A stretch of 64,000 bases of DNA from JAXJSP01 sp036310005 (GTDB lineage Bacteria > Bacillota > Clostridia > Oscillospirales > Acutalibacteraceae): positions 1 to 64,000 of the forward strand of contig JAXJSP010000050.1 of the NCBI GenBank assembly GCA_036310005.1, read 5' to 3'. The notes under the pieces are model-generated. The model had not been told where the DNA came from and searched no databases. It worked only from the letters and a program-made list of their open reading frames with translations. A program made the translations under genes and the position numbers. Shown here piece by piece: positions 24,251-32,942 of the stretch (within the stretch, counting starts at the first letter, position 1; the number at the start of each line of letters is the position of its first letter).

Positions 24251-25363
24251 TTATTCTGTTTTGCCGAGTAAGGCTTTAATTTTAGTAATAGGATTGATAA
24301 TATCGGAGATAGATTTATCGTGATTTAGAGCATCAATAATATATGCAACATATTTAGTCATATCTACTCTGTAATACCAAGGCTTTCCTATAAGTCCCGG
24401 ACGCGCATAGATAAGATTGGTTGTAAATACCTTGTCAATCCAGCCTTTTTCATAAGCCTCGTCAAAATTGTCAAAGCCTTCAACAAAAAGTCCGAATGAG
24501 CAGAATACAAAAATTCTTTTTGCTCCCTTTTCTTTAAGTTTTTGAGCAATATCAATAACAGAGTCACCCGAGGCAATCATATCGTCGACAATAATAAGGT
24601 CTTTACCCGTGACATCATTACCTAAATATTCGTGCGCCTCAATCGGGTTTCTTCCGTTTACAATAATTGAGTAATTTCTTCTCTTATAGAACATACCGAG
24701 GTCAACACCGAGTACGGATGAGTAGTAAATACATCTTGACATACCGCCCTCGTCAGGAGAAACAATAGCAATATGCTCTCTGTCAAGTTCTATATCGGGT
24801 ACTGCTTTGTGAATTGCCTTAATCATTTGGTAAGTAGGATGAACATCGTCAAAACTTGATGTAGGAATAGCATTACAGATTCTTCCGTCGTGAGCATCAA
24901 AAGTAATAATGTTTTTAACACCGATATTAATAAGTTCCTGTAAAGCCATAGCGCAGTCAAGCGATTCTCTTGTGCTTCTGCGATGCTGTCTGCCTTCATA
25001 AAGCATAGGCATAATAAGAGTAATTCTTCTTGCGTGACCGTTAGTAGCAGAAATAATTCTTTTTAAATCTTGATAATGGTCATCAGGACTCATAGGAACA
25101 GTCATACCGTACATTTTATAGGTAATTCCGTAATTAAATACATCGCAAATAATGTATAAATCTTTACCTCTTACACTTTGTTTAATAATACCTTTTGCTT
25201 CGCCCGAACCGAATCTCGGACAAGCAATCGGAATAGAATAACTGTCGTTTCCGTCATCTCTCCAGGTGTTGATGTAGTCATTTACTTTTTGAGCAAATTC
25301 CTCACAACCGGGCATAGCAATAATGCCGAGTTCACTGTAAATTTTTAAATCAATATCAGCCAT
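24251..25363 (-). CDS. prs: Ribose-phosphate pyrophosphokinase, long divergent form
   Basis: Makes PRPP from ribose-5-phosphate and ATP. The PRPP-binding loop DLIIVDDMIASGDSVID and the HDGR/DDVHPT and SPDEGG segments identify the family. At 370 residues it is about 50 longer than classic Prs, and the usual ARQDRK loop appears as YEGRQHRRSTRESLDC, so it is a divergent type seen in some Clostridia. SD GGAGG is present before ATG. Enzyme assignment is firm by fold but not tested. It is on its own between convergent and tandem neighbours. Confidence 0.85.
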   Translation of the reverse strand: MADIDLKIYSELGIIAMPGCEEFAQKVNDYINTWRDDGNDSYSIPIACPRFGSGEAKGIIKQSVRGKDLYIICDVFNYGITYKMYGMTVPMSPDDHYQDLKRIISATNGHARRITLIMPMLYEGRQHRRSTRESLDCAMALQELINIGVKNIITFDAHDGRICNAIPTSSFDDVHPTYQMIKAIHKAVPDIELDREHIAIVSPDEGGMSRCIYYSSVLGVDLGMFYKRRNYSIIVNGRNPIEAHEYLGNDVTGKDLIIVDDMIASGDSVIDIAQKLKEKGAKRIFVFCSFGLFVEGFDNFDEAYEKGWIDKVFTTNLIYARPGLIGKPWYYRVDMTKYVAYIIDALNHDKSISDIINPITKIKALLGKTE

Positions 25364-25465
25364 GTTACATCCTCCGTTAATTTTATCAATTCCATTTTAT
25401 CACATATTTGCGTTCAGATAAATATGTGATTGTATATAATTTTATATGCTGTTTTTCGCATAATT

Positions 25466-26353
25466 TTACACACAAATACTAATTTCGACATCAGCCTTGT
25501 CAATGAGTTTTATCGGCCTGTATGCAAGTTTAGATTTTCTTAACCCCTCAAGACCGATATCATCCTCGCGATTTATGTATTTAATGCCCTCTCTTACAAA
25601 GGCTTTTGCAAATTCATTTACCATTATCTGATAACATCCGCTGTACGATACATCCGCTTTTTCAACATGAATAACAAGCGTGTCACCAATGTATTCTCCG
25701 ATGCTTATTGCTATTATTTTTCCGTCAAGTTCAATAAACCCGCCGCACCAGTCAGTGTAATCAATGTTATCTATTAAATTGTAAATACCGTCATATTCAG
25801 CCTTAGCCTCGCTGTCTTGTTCGCCTTTTGTCAGAGCGAAATCTCTTAAATAATCACGCACCCTGTCAAAATTACTCTCACTCATTTTTATAAACCTGTA
25901 ATCGGGATAGTCTTTTTTAAACCGGTTTACATGATTTCGCATAGCAGACAGTTTCTTACCCGCAAAAGTCACCATACTGTCTGCGGTATAAATATAATCA
26001 GCCGCATCGCGATTAAATTTGTATTTAGTATATTTTCTTCCGAAAATCTGTCTTAAAAGAATAAGTTTATCGACGGTAACACAGTTAAAATTGAGTTTTC
26101 CGCCTTTTGCAAAAGGTGTCAGTTTTTTGACTGCCTTTTCAAAATCACCCTCGCCGACAGGAATAAAATAAGAGGGGATACTGCCGCCGTCACGCAGATA
26201 TAAAAAATCATCACATAAAGAAAATTCAACATCATAAAATTTGTGCCACATAATAAAGGCGCCCGGAGTAAAATCACATATAGGAACTTTGCTGTTTTTT
26301 AAATAAGAACAAACAGTAGAATAATCGTCTTTTGTAGCTTTTTTAAATTCCAT
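25466..26353 (-). CDS. DUF2156 (LPG-synthase C-terminal-like) protein
   Basis: 295 residues with a double-GNAT-like architecture. The features KLSAMRNHVNRFKKDYPDY, EYIGDTLVIHVEKAD and YINREDDIGLEGLRKSKLAY are typical of DUF2156, related to the aminoacyl-transfer domain of phosphatidylglycerol lysyltransferase. It lacks the membrane part of MprF, so it is a soluble protein of unknown substrate. A 9-bp inverted repeat CACATATTT/AAATATGTG (25401-25428) lies in the spacer to prs, without a T tract on the minus strand. Confidence 0.8.
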   Translation of the reverse strand: MEFKKATKDDYSTVCSYLKNSKVPICDFTPGAFIMWHKFYDVEFSLCDDFLYLRDGGSIPSYFIPVGEGDFEKAVKKLTPFAKGGKLNFNCVTVDKLILLRQIFGRKYTKYKFNRDAADYIYTADSMVTFAGKKLSAMRNHVNRFKKDYPDYRFIKMSESNFDRVRDYLRDFALTKGEQDSEAKAEYDGIYNLIDNIDYTDWCGGFIELDGKIIAISIGEYIGDTLVIHVEKADVSYSGCYQIMVNEFAKAFVREGIKYINREDDIGLEGLRKSKLAYRPIKLIDKADVEISICV

Positions 26354-26409
26354 TTTTATTATCTCCTTTGGTTGTTTTTATTATATCGCATTATTACCCA
26401 AAAAAGCAA

Positions 26410-26438
26410 TTGAAAATAAGTAACATATTTGTTATAAT
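26410..26438 (+). promoter_or_regulatory. SigA-type promoter of thyX
   Basis: TTGAAA (26410-26415), 17-nt spacer, TATAAT (26433-26438). Confidence 0.75.
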
Positions 26439-26473
26439 TACGATAACTATGATTATATATAAGGAGTGTAAAG

Positions 26474-27241
26474 ATGAAGGTCACATTATTAACTCATACA
26501 CCTATGCCCGAATACTCGGTAGCAAGTGCGGCAAAACTTTGCTATTCACGAAGCGATATTGACTCAATAAGAGAGAATTTAGACGATGAAAAAGTATCGG
26601 GCTTTGTTGAGATGTTAGCACAGATAGGACACGAAAGCCCTATTGAGCATGCCTCTTTTACTTTCGGTATTGAGGGCGTTTCCCGTTCTTTACTTGCACA
26701 GATTACACGACACAGAATGGCATCTTTTTCGGTTCAGAGTCAGCGTTATGTTAAAGAAGCACAGTTTGAATATGTTTTACCTCCCGAAATTGAAAACAAC
26801 GAACAGGCAAAAGAAATATACATAGCAAATATGGAAAAAGCGCAAGCCGATTATGATAAACTGACCGAAATTTTATCAAAAAAGCATTATGAAGATTTTA
26901 TAAATATGGGACAAGACGAGAAAACCGCAAAAAGAAACGCTGAGAAAAAGGCGATTGAAGATGCAAGATTCGTTTTGCCAAATGCTTGCACTACAAAAAT
27001 GATTATGACGATGAACGCAAGAAGTCTGCTTAATTTCTTTTCACACCGTTGCTGCAACAGAGCGCAGTGGGAAATCAGAGAACTTGCAACGCAGATGTAT
27101 AAACTTGTTTATGAAGTTGCACCTCATATTTTTGCAAAAGCCGGTCCGCCTTGTACAAGAGGTGCTTGTACCGAGGGTAAAATGACCTGTGGAGAAATTC
27201 AAAAGGTCAGAGAAAAGTTTAAAAAAATAAAAGGTGAATGA
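26474..27241 (+). CDS. thyX: Flavin-dependent thymidylate synthase ThyX
   Basis: Methylates dUMP to dTMP using methylene-THF and FADH2. 255 residues with the ThyX motif RHRx7S intact: R79-H80-R81 to S89 (RHRMASFSVQSQRYV), and the C-terminal NFFSHRCCNRAQWEIRELA segment. SD AAGGAG before ATG. Overlaps tmk by four bases, so synthesis of dTMP and its phosphorylation to dTDP are coupled in one transcript. No thyA is seen here. Confidence 0.95.
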   Translation: MKVTLLTHTPMPEYSVASAAKLCYSRSDIDSIRENLDDEKVSGFVEMLAQIGHESPIEHASFTFGIEGVSRSLLAQITRHRMASFSVQSQRYVKEAQFEYVLPPEIENNEQAKEIYIANMEKAQADYDKLTEILSKKHYEDFINMGQDEKTAKRNAEKKAIEDARFVLPNACTTKMIMTMNARSLLNFFSHRCCNRAQWEIRELATQMYKLVYEVAPHIFAKAGPPCTRGACTEGKMTCGEIQKVREKFKKIKGE

Positions 27242-27906
27242 TGGGTAAGATAATTGTAATAGAAGGCCTTGACGGTAGCGGAAAATCTACTCAGTTAGAA
27301 CTGCTTAAACAAAAATTAAGCGAGCAGAATACCCCTTTTAAATATATTAAATTCCCTGATTATGAAAATCCGTCAAGCACATTGGTAAGAATGTATTTAG
27401 CAGGTGACTTCGGTGATAAACCGAGCGATGTCAATGCTTATGCGGCTTCGAGTTTTTATGCGGTGGACAGATACGCAAATTATAAAACCAATTTTAAAGA
27501 GTTTTACGACAACGGAGGCGTGATTCTGTGCGACAGATATACTACCTCTAACGCAGTCCACCAGGCTTCAAAACTGAGCAACGACGAAATAGATGACTAC
27601 CTTGACTGGCTTTATGATTTTGAATTTAATAAACTCAAAATTCCCGCCCCCGATGTCGTTATTTATCTTGATATGCCTATTGAAATTTCACAAAAATTAA
27701 TGACAGGCCGTTACAGCGGCGACGAGGGAAAAAAAGACATTCACGAAAAAGATGTCGATTATTTGCATCACTGCAGAACTGCCGCAGTTTATGCTGCAAA
27801 AAAATTAGGCTGGAATGTTATTTCGTGCGCACAGGGTGATGCACCGCGCTCAAGAGAAAGCATTTCACAAGAAATTTATCAAATAGTAAAAAAAGAAGTG
27901 TTATAA
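27238..27906 (+). CDS. tmk: Thymidylate kinase
   Basis: Phosphorylates dTMP to dTDP. 222 residues: P-loop EGLDGSGKST, the DR motif in CDRYTTSNAVHQ, and a lid region near GRYSGDEGKK. Two adjacent ATGs (27238 and 27241) overlap the thyX stop; either could be used. Gene order thyX-tmk makes the dTMP branch a functional unit. Confidence 0.93.
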   Translation: MMGKIIVIEGLDGSGKSTQLELLKQKLSEQNTPFKYIKFPDYENPSSTLVRMYLAGDFGDKPSDVNAYAASSFYAVDRYANYKTNFKEFYDNGGVILCDRYTTSNAVHQASKLSNDEIDDYLDWLYDFEFNKLKIPAPDVVIYLDMPIEISQKLMTGRYSGDEGKKDIHEKDVDYLHHCRTAAVYAAKKLGWNVISCAQGDAPRSRESISQEIYQIVKKEVL

Positions 27907-28449
27907 ATGGTATATATTTTTTTAGCCGACGGTTTCGAGGAAATCGAAGCCTTAACTCCTTATGACGCTCTTAAAAGGGCGGATATAGAGGTGAACCTTG
28001 TCGGAATTGAGAAGTTGAATATTACAGGCGCTCACGGTATAAAAGTAACTGCCGATATTTCTCAGGATGAAGTTGATTTTTCGGATATGTCAGCGGTTAT
28101 CTTACCGGGAGGTATGCCCGGCACACTCAATCTCGATAAAAGCAGAAGTGTGCATAAAGCAATAGATTATGCTTATCAAAACAATTTGCTTATCGCCGCT
28201 ATTTGTGCCGCGCCAAGCATTCTCGGTAAAAAAGGACTGCTTGAAAATAAAAACGCAGTTTGTTTTCCGGGCTTTGAAAACGAACTCAAAGGCGCTGTGT
28301 TATCGGACAAAAGTGTCGTGACCGATAAAAATATAATCACCGCAAAGGGCGCGGGAGTAAACTGGGAATTTTCATTTGCAATTATCTCTTATTTAAAGGA
28401 TAGCGGCACAGCAACAAAATTAGCGGAGACAGTACAATGCCGCAAGTAG
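27907..28449 (+). CDS. DJ-1/PfpI-family protein
   Basis: 180 residues, DJ-1/YajL-like: LADGFEEIEALTPYDALKRA with the conserved Glu, GGMPGTLNL, and the nucleophile elbow AAICAAPSILG carrying the reactive Cys. Members act as redox-linked chaperones or glyoxalase/deglycase-like enzymes; which applies here is unknown. It begins directly after the tmk stop and overlaps the next gene by 13 bp. Confidence 0.88.
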   Translation: MVYIFLADGFEEIEALTPYDALKRADIEVNLVGIEKLNITGAHGIKVTADISQDEVDFSDMSAVILPGGMPGTLNLDKSRSVHKAIDYAYQNNLLIAAICAAPSILGKKGLLENKNAVCFPGFENELKGAVLSDKSVVTDKNIITAKGAGVNWEFSFAIISYLKDSGTATKLAETVQCRK

Positions 28450-29015
28450 ATTTAAGAGTATATAAAAGCAAATTAAGAGAAGAAATTAAACTTTTCAGAA
28501 AAAATTTATCAAGCGAAGAAAAAGCACAACTTGATGAGGCAATATTTAAAAGACTTATTTCTACCTGGCAGTACAGAGAATGTAAAACTATATTTATCTA
28601 CGCTTCAACGGACATTGAAGTTGATACGGTAAAAATAATAGAATATTCTTTATCACACGGAAAAAAAGTTGCTTTGCCGAGATGTGTTAAAAACACAAGG
28701 AAAATGGTTTTTCATTATATTGAAGATTTAAGTCAACTTAAAAAAGGCAGTTTTTCTGTGCTCGAGCCGGATGAAAGTCTGCCCGTTGCAGACAACGACG
28801 ACGGACTTATGATAGTGCCTGCTTTGGCCCTTGATAACTACGGGTATCGTTTGGGGTACGGCGGCGGATATTACGACAGATATCTTTCTTCAAGCAAAAG
28901 GGAAAGCATAGGCATCTGTTATTACGAAAATTTCAGACAAAGCATGCTTCACGGAAGATACGATGTAAAATTAAAAGCAATACTTACCGATAAATTTGTA
29001 AGAAAAATCAGGTAA
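28437..29015 (+). CDS. 5-formyltetrahydrofolate cyclo-ligase
   Basis: Converts 5-formyl-THF to methenyl-THF with ATP, returning folate to the C1 pool. 192 residues; the C-terminal LGYGGGYYDRYL motif that binds ATP and folate and the N-terminal KLREEIKLFRKNLS helix are diagnostic. It overlaps the DJ-1 gene. Co-transcription with thyX makes sense because ThyX consumes methylene-THF. Confidence 0.92.
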   Translation: MPQVDLRVYKSKLREEIKLFRKNLSSEEKAQLDEAIFKRLISTWQYRECKTIFIYASTDIEVDTVKIIEYSLSHGKKVALPRCVKNTRKMVFHYIEDLSQLKKGSFSVLEPDESLPVADNDDGLMIVPALALDNYGYRLGYGGGYYDRYLSSSKRESIGICYYENFRQSMLHGRYDVKLKAILTDKFVRKIR

Positions 29016-29033
29016 TTTGAGGAGGTAAAAAAA

Positions 29034-30731
29034 GTGAAAGATTACTTTAATCTCTATGGCGACGGTCAGGAAGGTAAACTTCGCGACTTGATAAAAAAAG
29101 GCGAGGAAAGTTTTACCGAAGACGAAAATGAAAAGGCAGAACAGGAAAACAAAGAATTAAAAGACGACATTCCGCTTTATTTCAGCGAGGTTGAACAGCC
29201 CGACATTGTTATTAATCAAGAGGCTTTTGACGAAAAAGAGGAAGAGAAAGAAAAACCGGTTGTTGAAAAACCGACAGAGCCCGCGCAGTATATTACCGTT
29301 GATGAAATTAAAAACGGAACCTTCAAAAGTGATACTCAAAAGCCTGAGCCCGTTGAGATAATTGCCGATACTCAACCAAAACAGGAAACAGAGCGTGAGG
29401 AAATCACACAGGAGCCGATAAAAGAGCAAACACCCGAAGAACAGGAGAATTTATTCTCAATTCCTCAGGAACGCGAGCATGCAGCAGAAGAACCGACAGA
29501 TGAATTTGACGATGGGGAAGATGTATTTGACGATAGTGATGTTGATATGAAAGTCGTTAAAAAAGCGCAGAAAAAGGCTATGAAAAAAGCATCTAAAAAG
29601 AAAAAGAGAATAAAAAATCTTATCTGGATATTATGCGTATTGATAATAAGCGTTGCACTCGCTTTGTTTGCTATTAAAATAGGCAGAGATGTGCTTGGCA
29701 TTACAACCGACAGCGAGGAGAGAAAAGCGCATAGTTTTTCAATCGAACAAGGCTCATCTTCAGATGCAATTATAGATGTTTTAAAAGAAAACAATATTGT
29801 TGAATTCCCGATGGTATTCAAACTTTACTGTAAACTTAAACACGCCGACGGTACTTTTAAATTCGGCAGATACACTATGTATGAAACTTATAATTACGAT
29901 ACCGTAATTTCAATGCTTCAGTCAGACGGTGCACAAAGAGCAACAGTAGAAATCACAATACCGGAATGTGCAACTGTTGACACAATCGGCGATATTTTGG
30001 TTCAAAACAATGTATGTACTACCGAGCAGTTTGAAAGCGTTCTTAAATCAGATACATTTGACGCTGATTTTCCGTTTTTGAGAGATATACCTAATACCGT
30101 ATATCAAAGATTTGAGGGCTATTTGTACCCGAATACCTATGAAGTATTCTGTGCGGATGAAACTTATAATATTGAAGATTACGGTACTTCTAATGCAGAA
30201 CTTGCAGTAGAAAAAATGTTGCAGTCTTTTGCAGATAATTTGCCCGAAAATTACGAACAAAAAATTAAATCATTACAAAAATACGGAATAGATTCATTAA
30301 ACGATGTTCTGGCATTGGCATCCATTGTAGATTTAGAGTGCAACGGTGAGTATGACCAGATGAGTTCGGTAGCGGCAGTATTTATGAATCGCCTTGTATG
30401 GACTTCGGAGCCTCATTATTTAGGCTCAACGCCAACCTATTATTACCCGGATAACCGTTACAATACTAACGCAGGACCGATGAGTGTAAAAGACGATAAC
30501 GGTAATGTCAAAAACTATAAAGCGGGTTATGAGGGCTTGCCTCCCGGAGCACAATGCTCACCTGTAAAAGAGGCTATTGATGCGGTGCTTAATCCGAATA
30601 AAGAATATTTAGGCAAGGGCTATTATTTCTTTGTAACCGATACGGATAAAAACTACTATTATAATCAGACCTTGGCTCAGCACAATAATACTATTGATGA
30701 ACTTATCGACAAAGGAAAATGGGATGCGTAA
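29034..30731 (+). CDS. mltG: Endolytic transglycosylase MltG-like (YceG family)
   Basis: Cleaves nascent peptidoglycan glycan strands at the membrane. 565 residues: a long acidic, Pro/Glu-rich cytoplasmic region (1-170), a Lys-rich stretch, one membrane helix (~195-214), a LysM-like part, then the YceG domain with QRFEGYLYPNTYEV and YNTNAGPMSVKDD...GLPPGAQCSP. The catalytic segment reads ASIVDLECNGEY, with Asp433 where most homologues have Glu (SIVEKE) and Glu435 kept. The start is GTG behind AGGAGG. Overlaps the U32 gene. Confidence 0.9.
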   Translation: MKDYFNLYGDGQEGKLRDLIKKGEESFTEDENEKAEQENKELKDDIPLYFSEVEQPDIVINQEAFDEKEEEKEKPVVEKPTEPAQYITVDEIKNGTFKSDTQKPEPVEIIADTQPKQETEREEITQEPIKEQTPEEQENLFSIPQEREHAAEEPTDEFDDGEDVFDDSDVDMKVVKKAQKKAMKKASKKKKRIKNLIWILCVLIISVALALFAIKIGRDVLGITTDSEERKAHSFSIEQGSSSDAIIDVLKENNIVEFPMVFKLYCKLKHADGTFKFGRYTMYETYNYDTVISMLQSDGAQRATVEITIPECATVDTIGDILVQNNVCTTEQFESVLKSDTFDADFPFLRDIPNTVYQRFEGYLYPNTYEVFCADETYNIEDYGTSNAELAVEKMLQSFADNLPENYEQKIKSLQKYGIDSLNDVLALASIVDLECNGEYDQMSSVAAVFMNRLVWTSEPHYLGSTPTYYYPDNRYNTNAGPMSVKDDNGNVKNYKAGYEGLPPGAQCSPVKEAIDAVLNPNKEYLGKGYYFFVTDTDKNYYYNQTLAQHNNTIDELIDKGKWDA

Positions 30732-31938
30732 TATAGAACTGCTTTGTCCGGCCGGCGATTTAACAAGACTTATTTGTGCGGTTGATTTCGGTGCCGATGC
30801 TGTTTATTTAGCGGGCGAAGAATTCGGTATGAGAACCGCAAGCGCCAATTTCAGCCTTGAAGATATGAAAAAGGGTATTGAATATGCACACTCAAAGGGT
30901 GTTAAAGTTCATATTACCTGTAATACAACACCTCATTGTGACGAAATTGAACGGATACCCGAATATATCAGACAGGTGTCAGAATTAAACCCCGATGCCT
31001 TTATTGTCGGCGACCTCGGAACTCTGGCTATTGTTAAAGAAAATGCACCGAATGTTGAAATTCACGCTTCGGTGCAGTCGGGTATTACTAATTACATGAC
31101 AGCGATTGAACTGTATAAACTCGGCGCAAGACGGGCTGTGCTTGCACGGGAACTGACAGTTGAAGAAATTAGAAAAATCAGGGAAAAAATTCCGGAAGAT
31201 ATGGAACTTGAGTGCTTTGTGCACGGTGCTATGTGCGTGTCATATTCGGGCAGATGTCTGCTTTCATCTTATATGACAGGCAGAGATGCAAACAGAGGCG
31301 ACTGCGCACAGCCTTGCAGATGGTCGTATTCTCTGATGGAGCAAACAAGACCGGGCGAATATTATGACATAACTCAAACCGACAAAGGCACTTATATTTT
31401 AAACGCCAACGACTTGAATATGTCGGAGCATTTGGCAGACTTGTATAATGCGGGTGTCAATTCGTTTAAAATTGAGGGGAGAGCAAAATCTCACTATTAT
31501 GTCGCGGTGGTAACAAACGCTTACAGAGGTGCTGTTGATAATGTTTTGCGTGATGTAAATTCACCTTGTCCCGAATGGGTGAAAGAAGAACTTGAAAAAA
31601 TCAGCCATCGCACCTATTCAACAGGTTTTTATTACGACAGACACCCGAATACCCTGACTTATGCGACCGCCGGATATATAAGAGATTATGCGGTTGCCGC
31701 AGTAGTCGAGGGGTACGAAAACGGATGTATTATTGCATCTTTAAAAAACAAGTTCTTTGCAGGCACAACGCTTGATTGCCTTGAAGCGGGAAGCGTACCC
31801 TTTAAAGTAAGCACAGACACGCTGTATGATGAAAAAAACGAGCCGATAGATATGGCAAATAAACCTACTATGTTAATTAAAATTCCGTTTGACAGAGAGG
31901 TTAAAACAGGCTCATTTTTAAGAATGAAAAGCGAATAA
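30724..31938 (+). CDS. Peptidase U32-family protein (tRNA hydroxylation TrhP-like)
   Basis: 404 residues. The U32 signature is complete: ELECFVHGAMCVSYSGRCLL and NRGDCAQPCRWSY, with Cys likely binding a cluster. In Bacillus, U32 genes next to mltG (yrrN/yrrO) act in 5-hydroxyuridine formation in tRNA; the same neighbourhood here supports that role by analogy. I chose ATG 30724 within the mltG end; the longer in-frame ORF lies inside mltG. Confidence 0.88.
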   Translation: MRNIELLCPAGDLTRLICAVDFGADAVYLAGEEFGMRTASANFSLEDMKKGIEYAHSKGVKVHITCNTTPHCDEIERIPEYIRQVSELNPDAFIVGDLGTLAIVKENAPNVEIHASVQSGITNYMTAIELYKLGARRAVLARELTVEEIRKIREKIPEDMELECFVHGAMCVSYSGRCLLSSYMTGRDANRGDCAQPCRWSYSLMEQTRPGEYYDITQTDKGTYILNANDLNMSEHLADLYNAGVNSFKIEGRAKSHYYVAVVTNAYRGAVDNVLRDVNSPCPEWVKEELEKISHRTYSTGFYYDRHPNTLTYATAGYIRDYAVAAVVEGYENGCIIASLKNKFFAGTTLDCLEAGSVPFKVSTDTLYDEKNEPIDMANKPTMLIKIPFDREVKTGSFLRMKSE

Positions 31939-31967
31939 AAAACGCGGTGATTAATCACCGCGTTTTT
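31938..31967. terminator. Bidirectional terminator
   Basis: Perfect palindromic stem based on AAAAACGCGGTGATT (31938-31952) and its complement (31953-31967). It lies between convergent genes and overlaps the minus-strand gene's 3' end. Confidence 0.9.
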
Positions 31968-32935
31968 AAATCTTTATCTAACATAGGTTTAACTGTTGTG
32001 TCCCAGAAACGGTCGATATCATCATCGTTTGTAATATCCGGTGTACCGGGATTATCAACAATTTCCCAAATGATTTTAAAGTCAATTTCTCTGCCGCCCT
32101 TGAATTCTCTTATGCAGTCAAGCGTTTCAAGTTCCATAACGCAGTTTGAAGTGTAACTTTCAAACGAGCAGTCATTATCAACATATCTTTCTGAATTGTG
32201 ATATGTAGGGAATCTGCAAATAAATACCTGGTCGCCGCTGCAGTAAACCGCTTCACCTTTGCGAGGGTCGGTACCGAATTTAAACGGAGTCTCGGCATTG
32301 GTGTCCGGCTTGATGCCCATATATTTTGTAGTATTAATAAATCTTTTATCGGTAGAGTCTGAATATGACCAAAGAGAGATTTTTCTGTTGGGTAAAAATC
32401 CGTTGTCGAAAGAATTATGTTTTACAAGTTCAACACCGTTCATATTCATCATTGTAATACCCCAGATTGCCATCTCGCGTGTGTAAGGAGCAAGGTTTGT
32501 AACTCTGTGATGTACTTTGATTTTTGAGCCGCCCATAAATTCAACATCAAGTATAATTTGCATGTCATTACCTTTTTGAGGCTCGGGAATAAAGAACATA
32601 CTTTTTCCGAAAACAGTCCAGGATGCATCGCGCAATTCATATCTGACAGGAGTATTGTCAGGATAATAGGTTTCGGGACTTTTTTCAGGTGCAAGCCAGA
32701 TTCTGTGACCGCCTGTGGTGTCGTGTGAAGCGCCCGGCCAGTAATAATTATCAAACTCTTCGCCTTCAAAATGTCCTTGTCCGTCTTCTAATACGCAAAA
32801 TAAATTTTCTTTTCCCAAAAGATTATAACCGAGTATGCGAGGCCCCATATCAATAGTGACAAAAAGTTCAACTGTATCGTTGTACATTCTTAAACATTTA
32901 TGACCGCAAAACATAACTTCTTCGTAATTACACAT
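31955..32935 (-). CDS. Galactose mutarotase-like fold protein (DUF4380-like), function unknown
   Basis: 326 residues, beta-rich, no signal peptide. The start LFVTIDMGPRILGYNLLGKENLF and GGHRIWLAPEK recall aldose-1-epimerase superfamily and DUF4380 proteins. The middle has VHHRVTNLAPYTREMAIWGIT, as in carbohydrate-binding mutarotase folds. I cannot assign a catalytic His/Glu pair or a sugar. It starts 7 bp after tmcAL in the same direction, so it is likely co-transcribed. Confidence 0.65.
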   Translation of the reverse strand: MCNYEEVMFCGHKCLRMYNDTVELFVTIDMGPRILGYNLLGKENLFCVLEDGQGHFEGEEFDNYYWPGASHDTTGGHRIWLAPEKSPETYYPDNTPVRYELRDASWTVFGKSMFFIPEPQKGNDMQIILDVEFMGGSKIKVHHRVTNLAPYTREMAIWGITMMNMNGVELVKHNSFDNGFLPNRKISLWSYSDSTDKRFINTTKYMGIKPDTNAETPFKFGTDPRKGEAVYCSGDQVFICRFPTYHNSERYVDNDCSFESYTSNCVMELETLDCIREFKGGREIDFKIIWEIVDNPGTPDITNDDDIDRFWDTTVKPMLDKDLKTR

Positions 32936-32942
32936 TTCAAAT

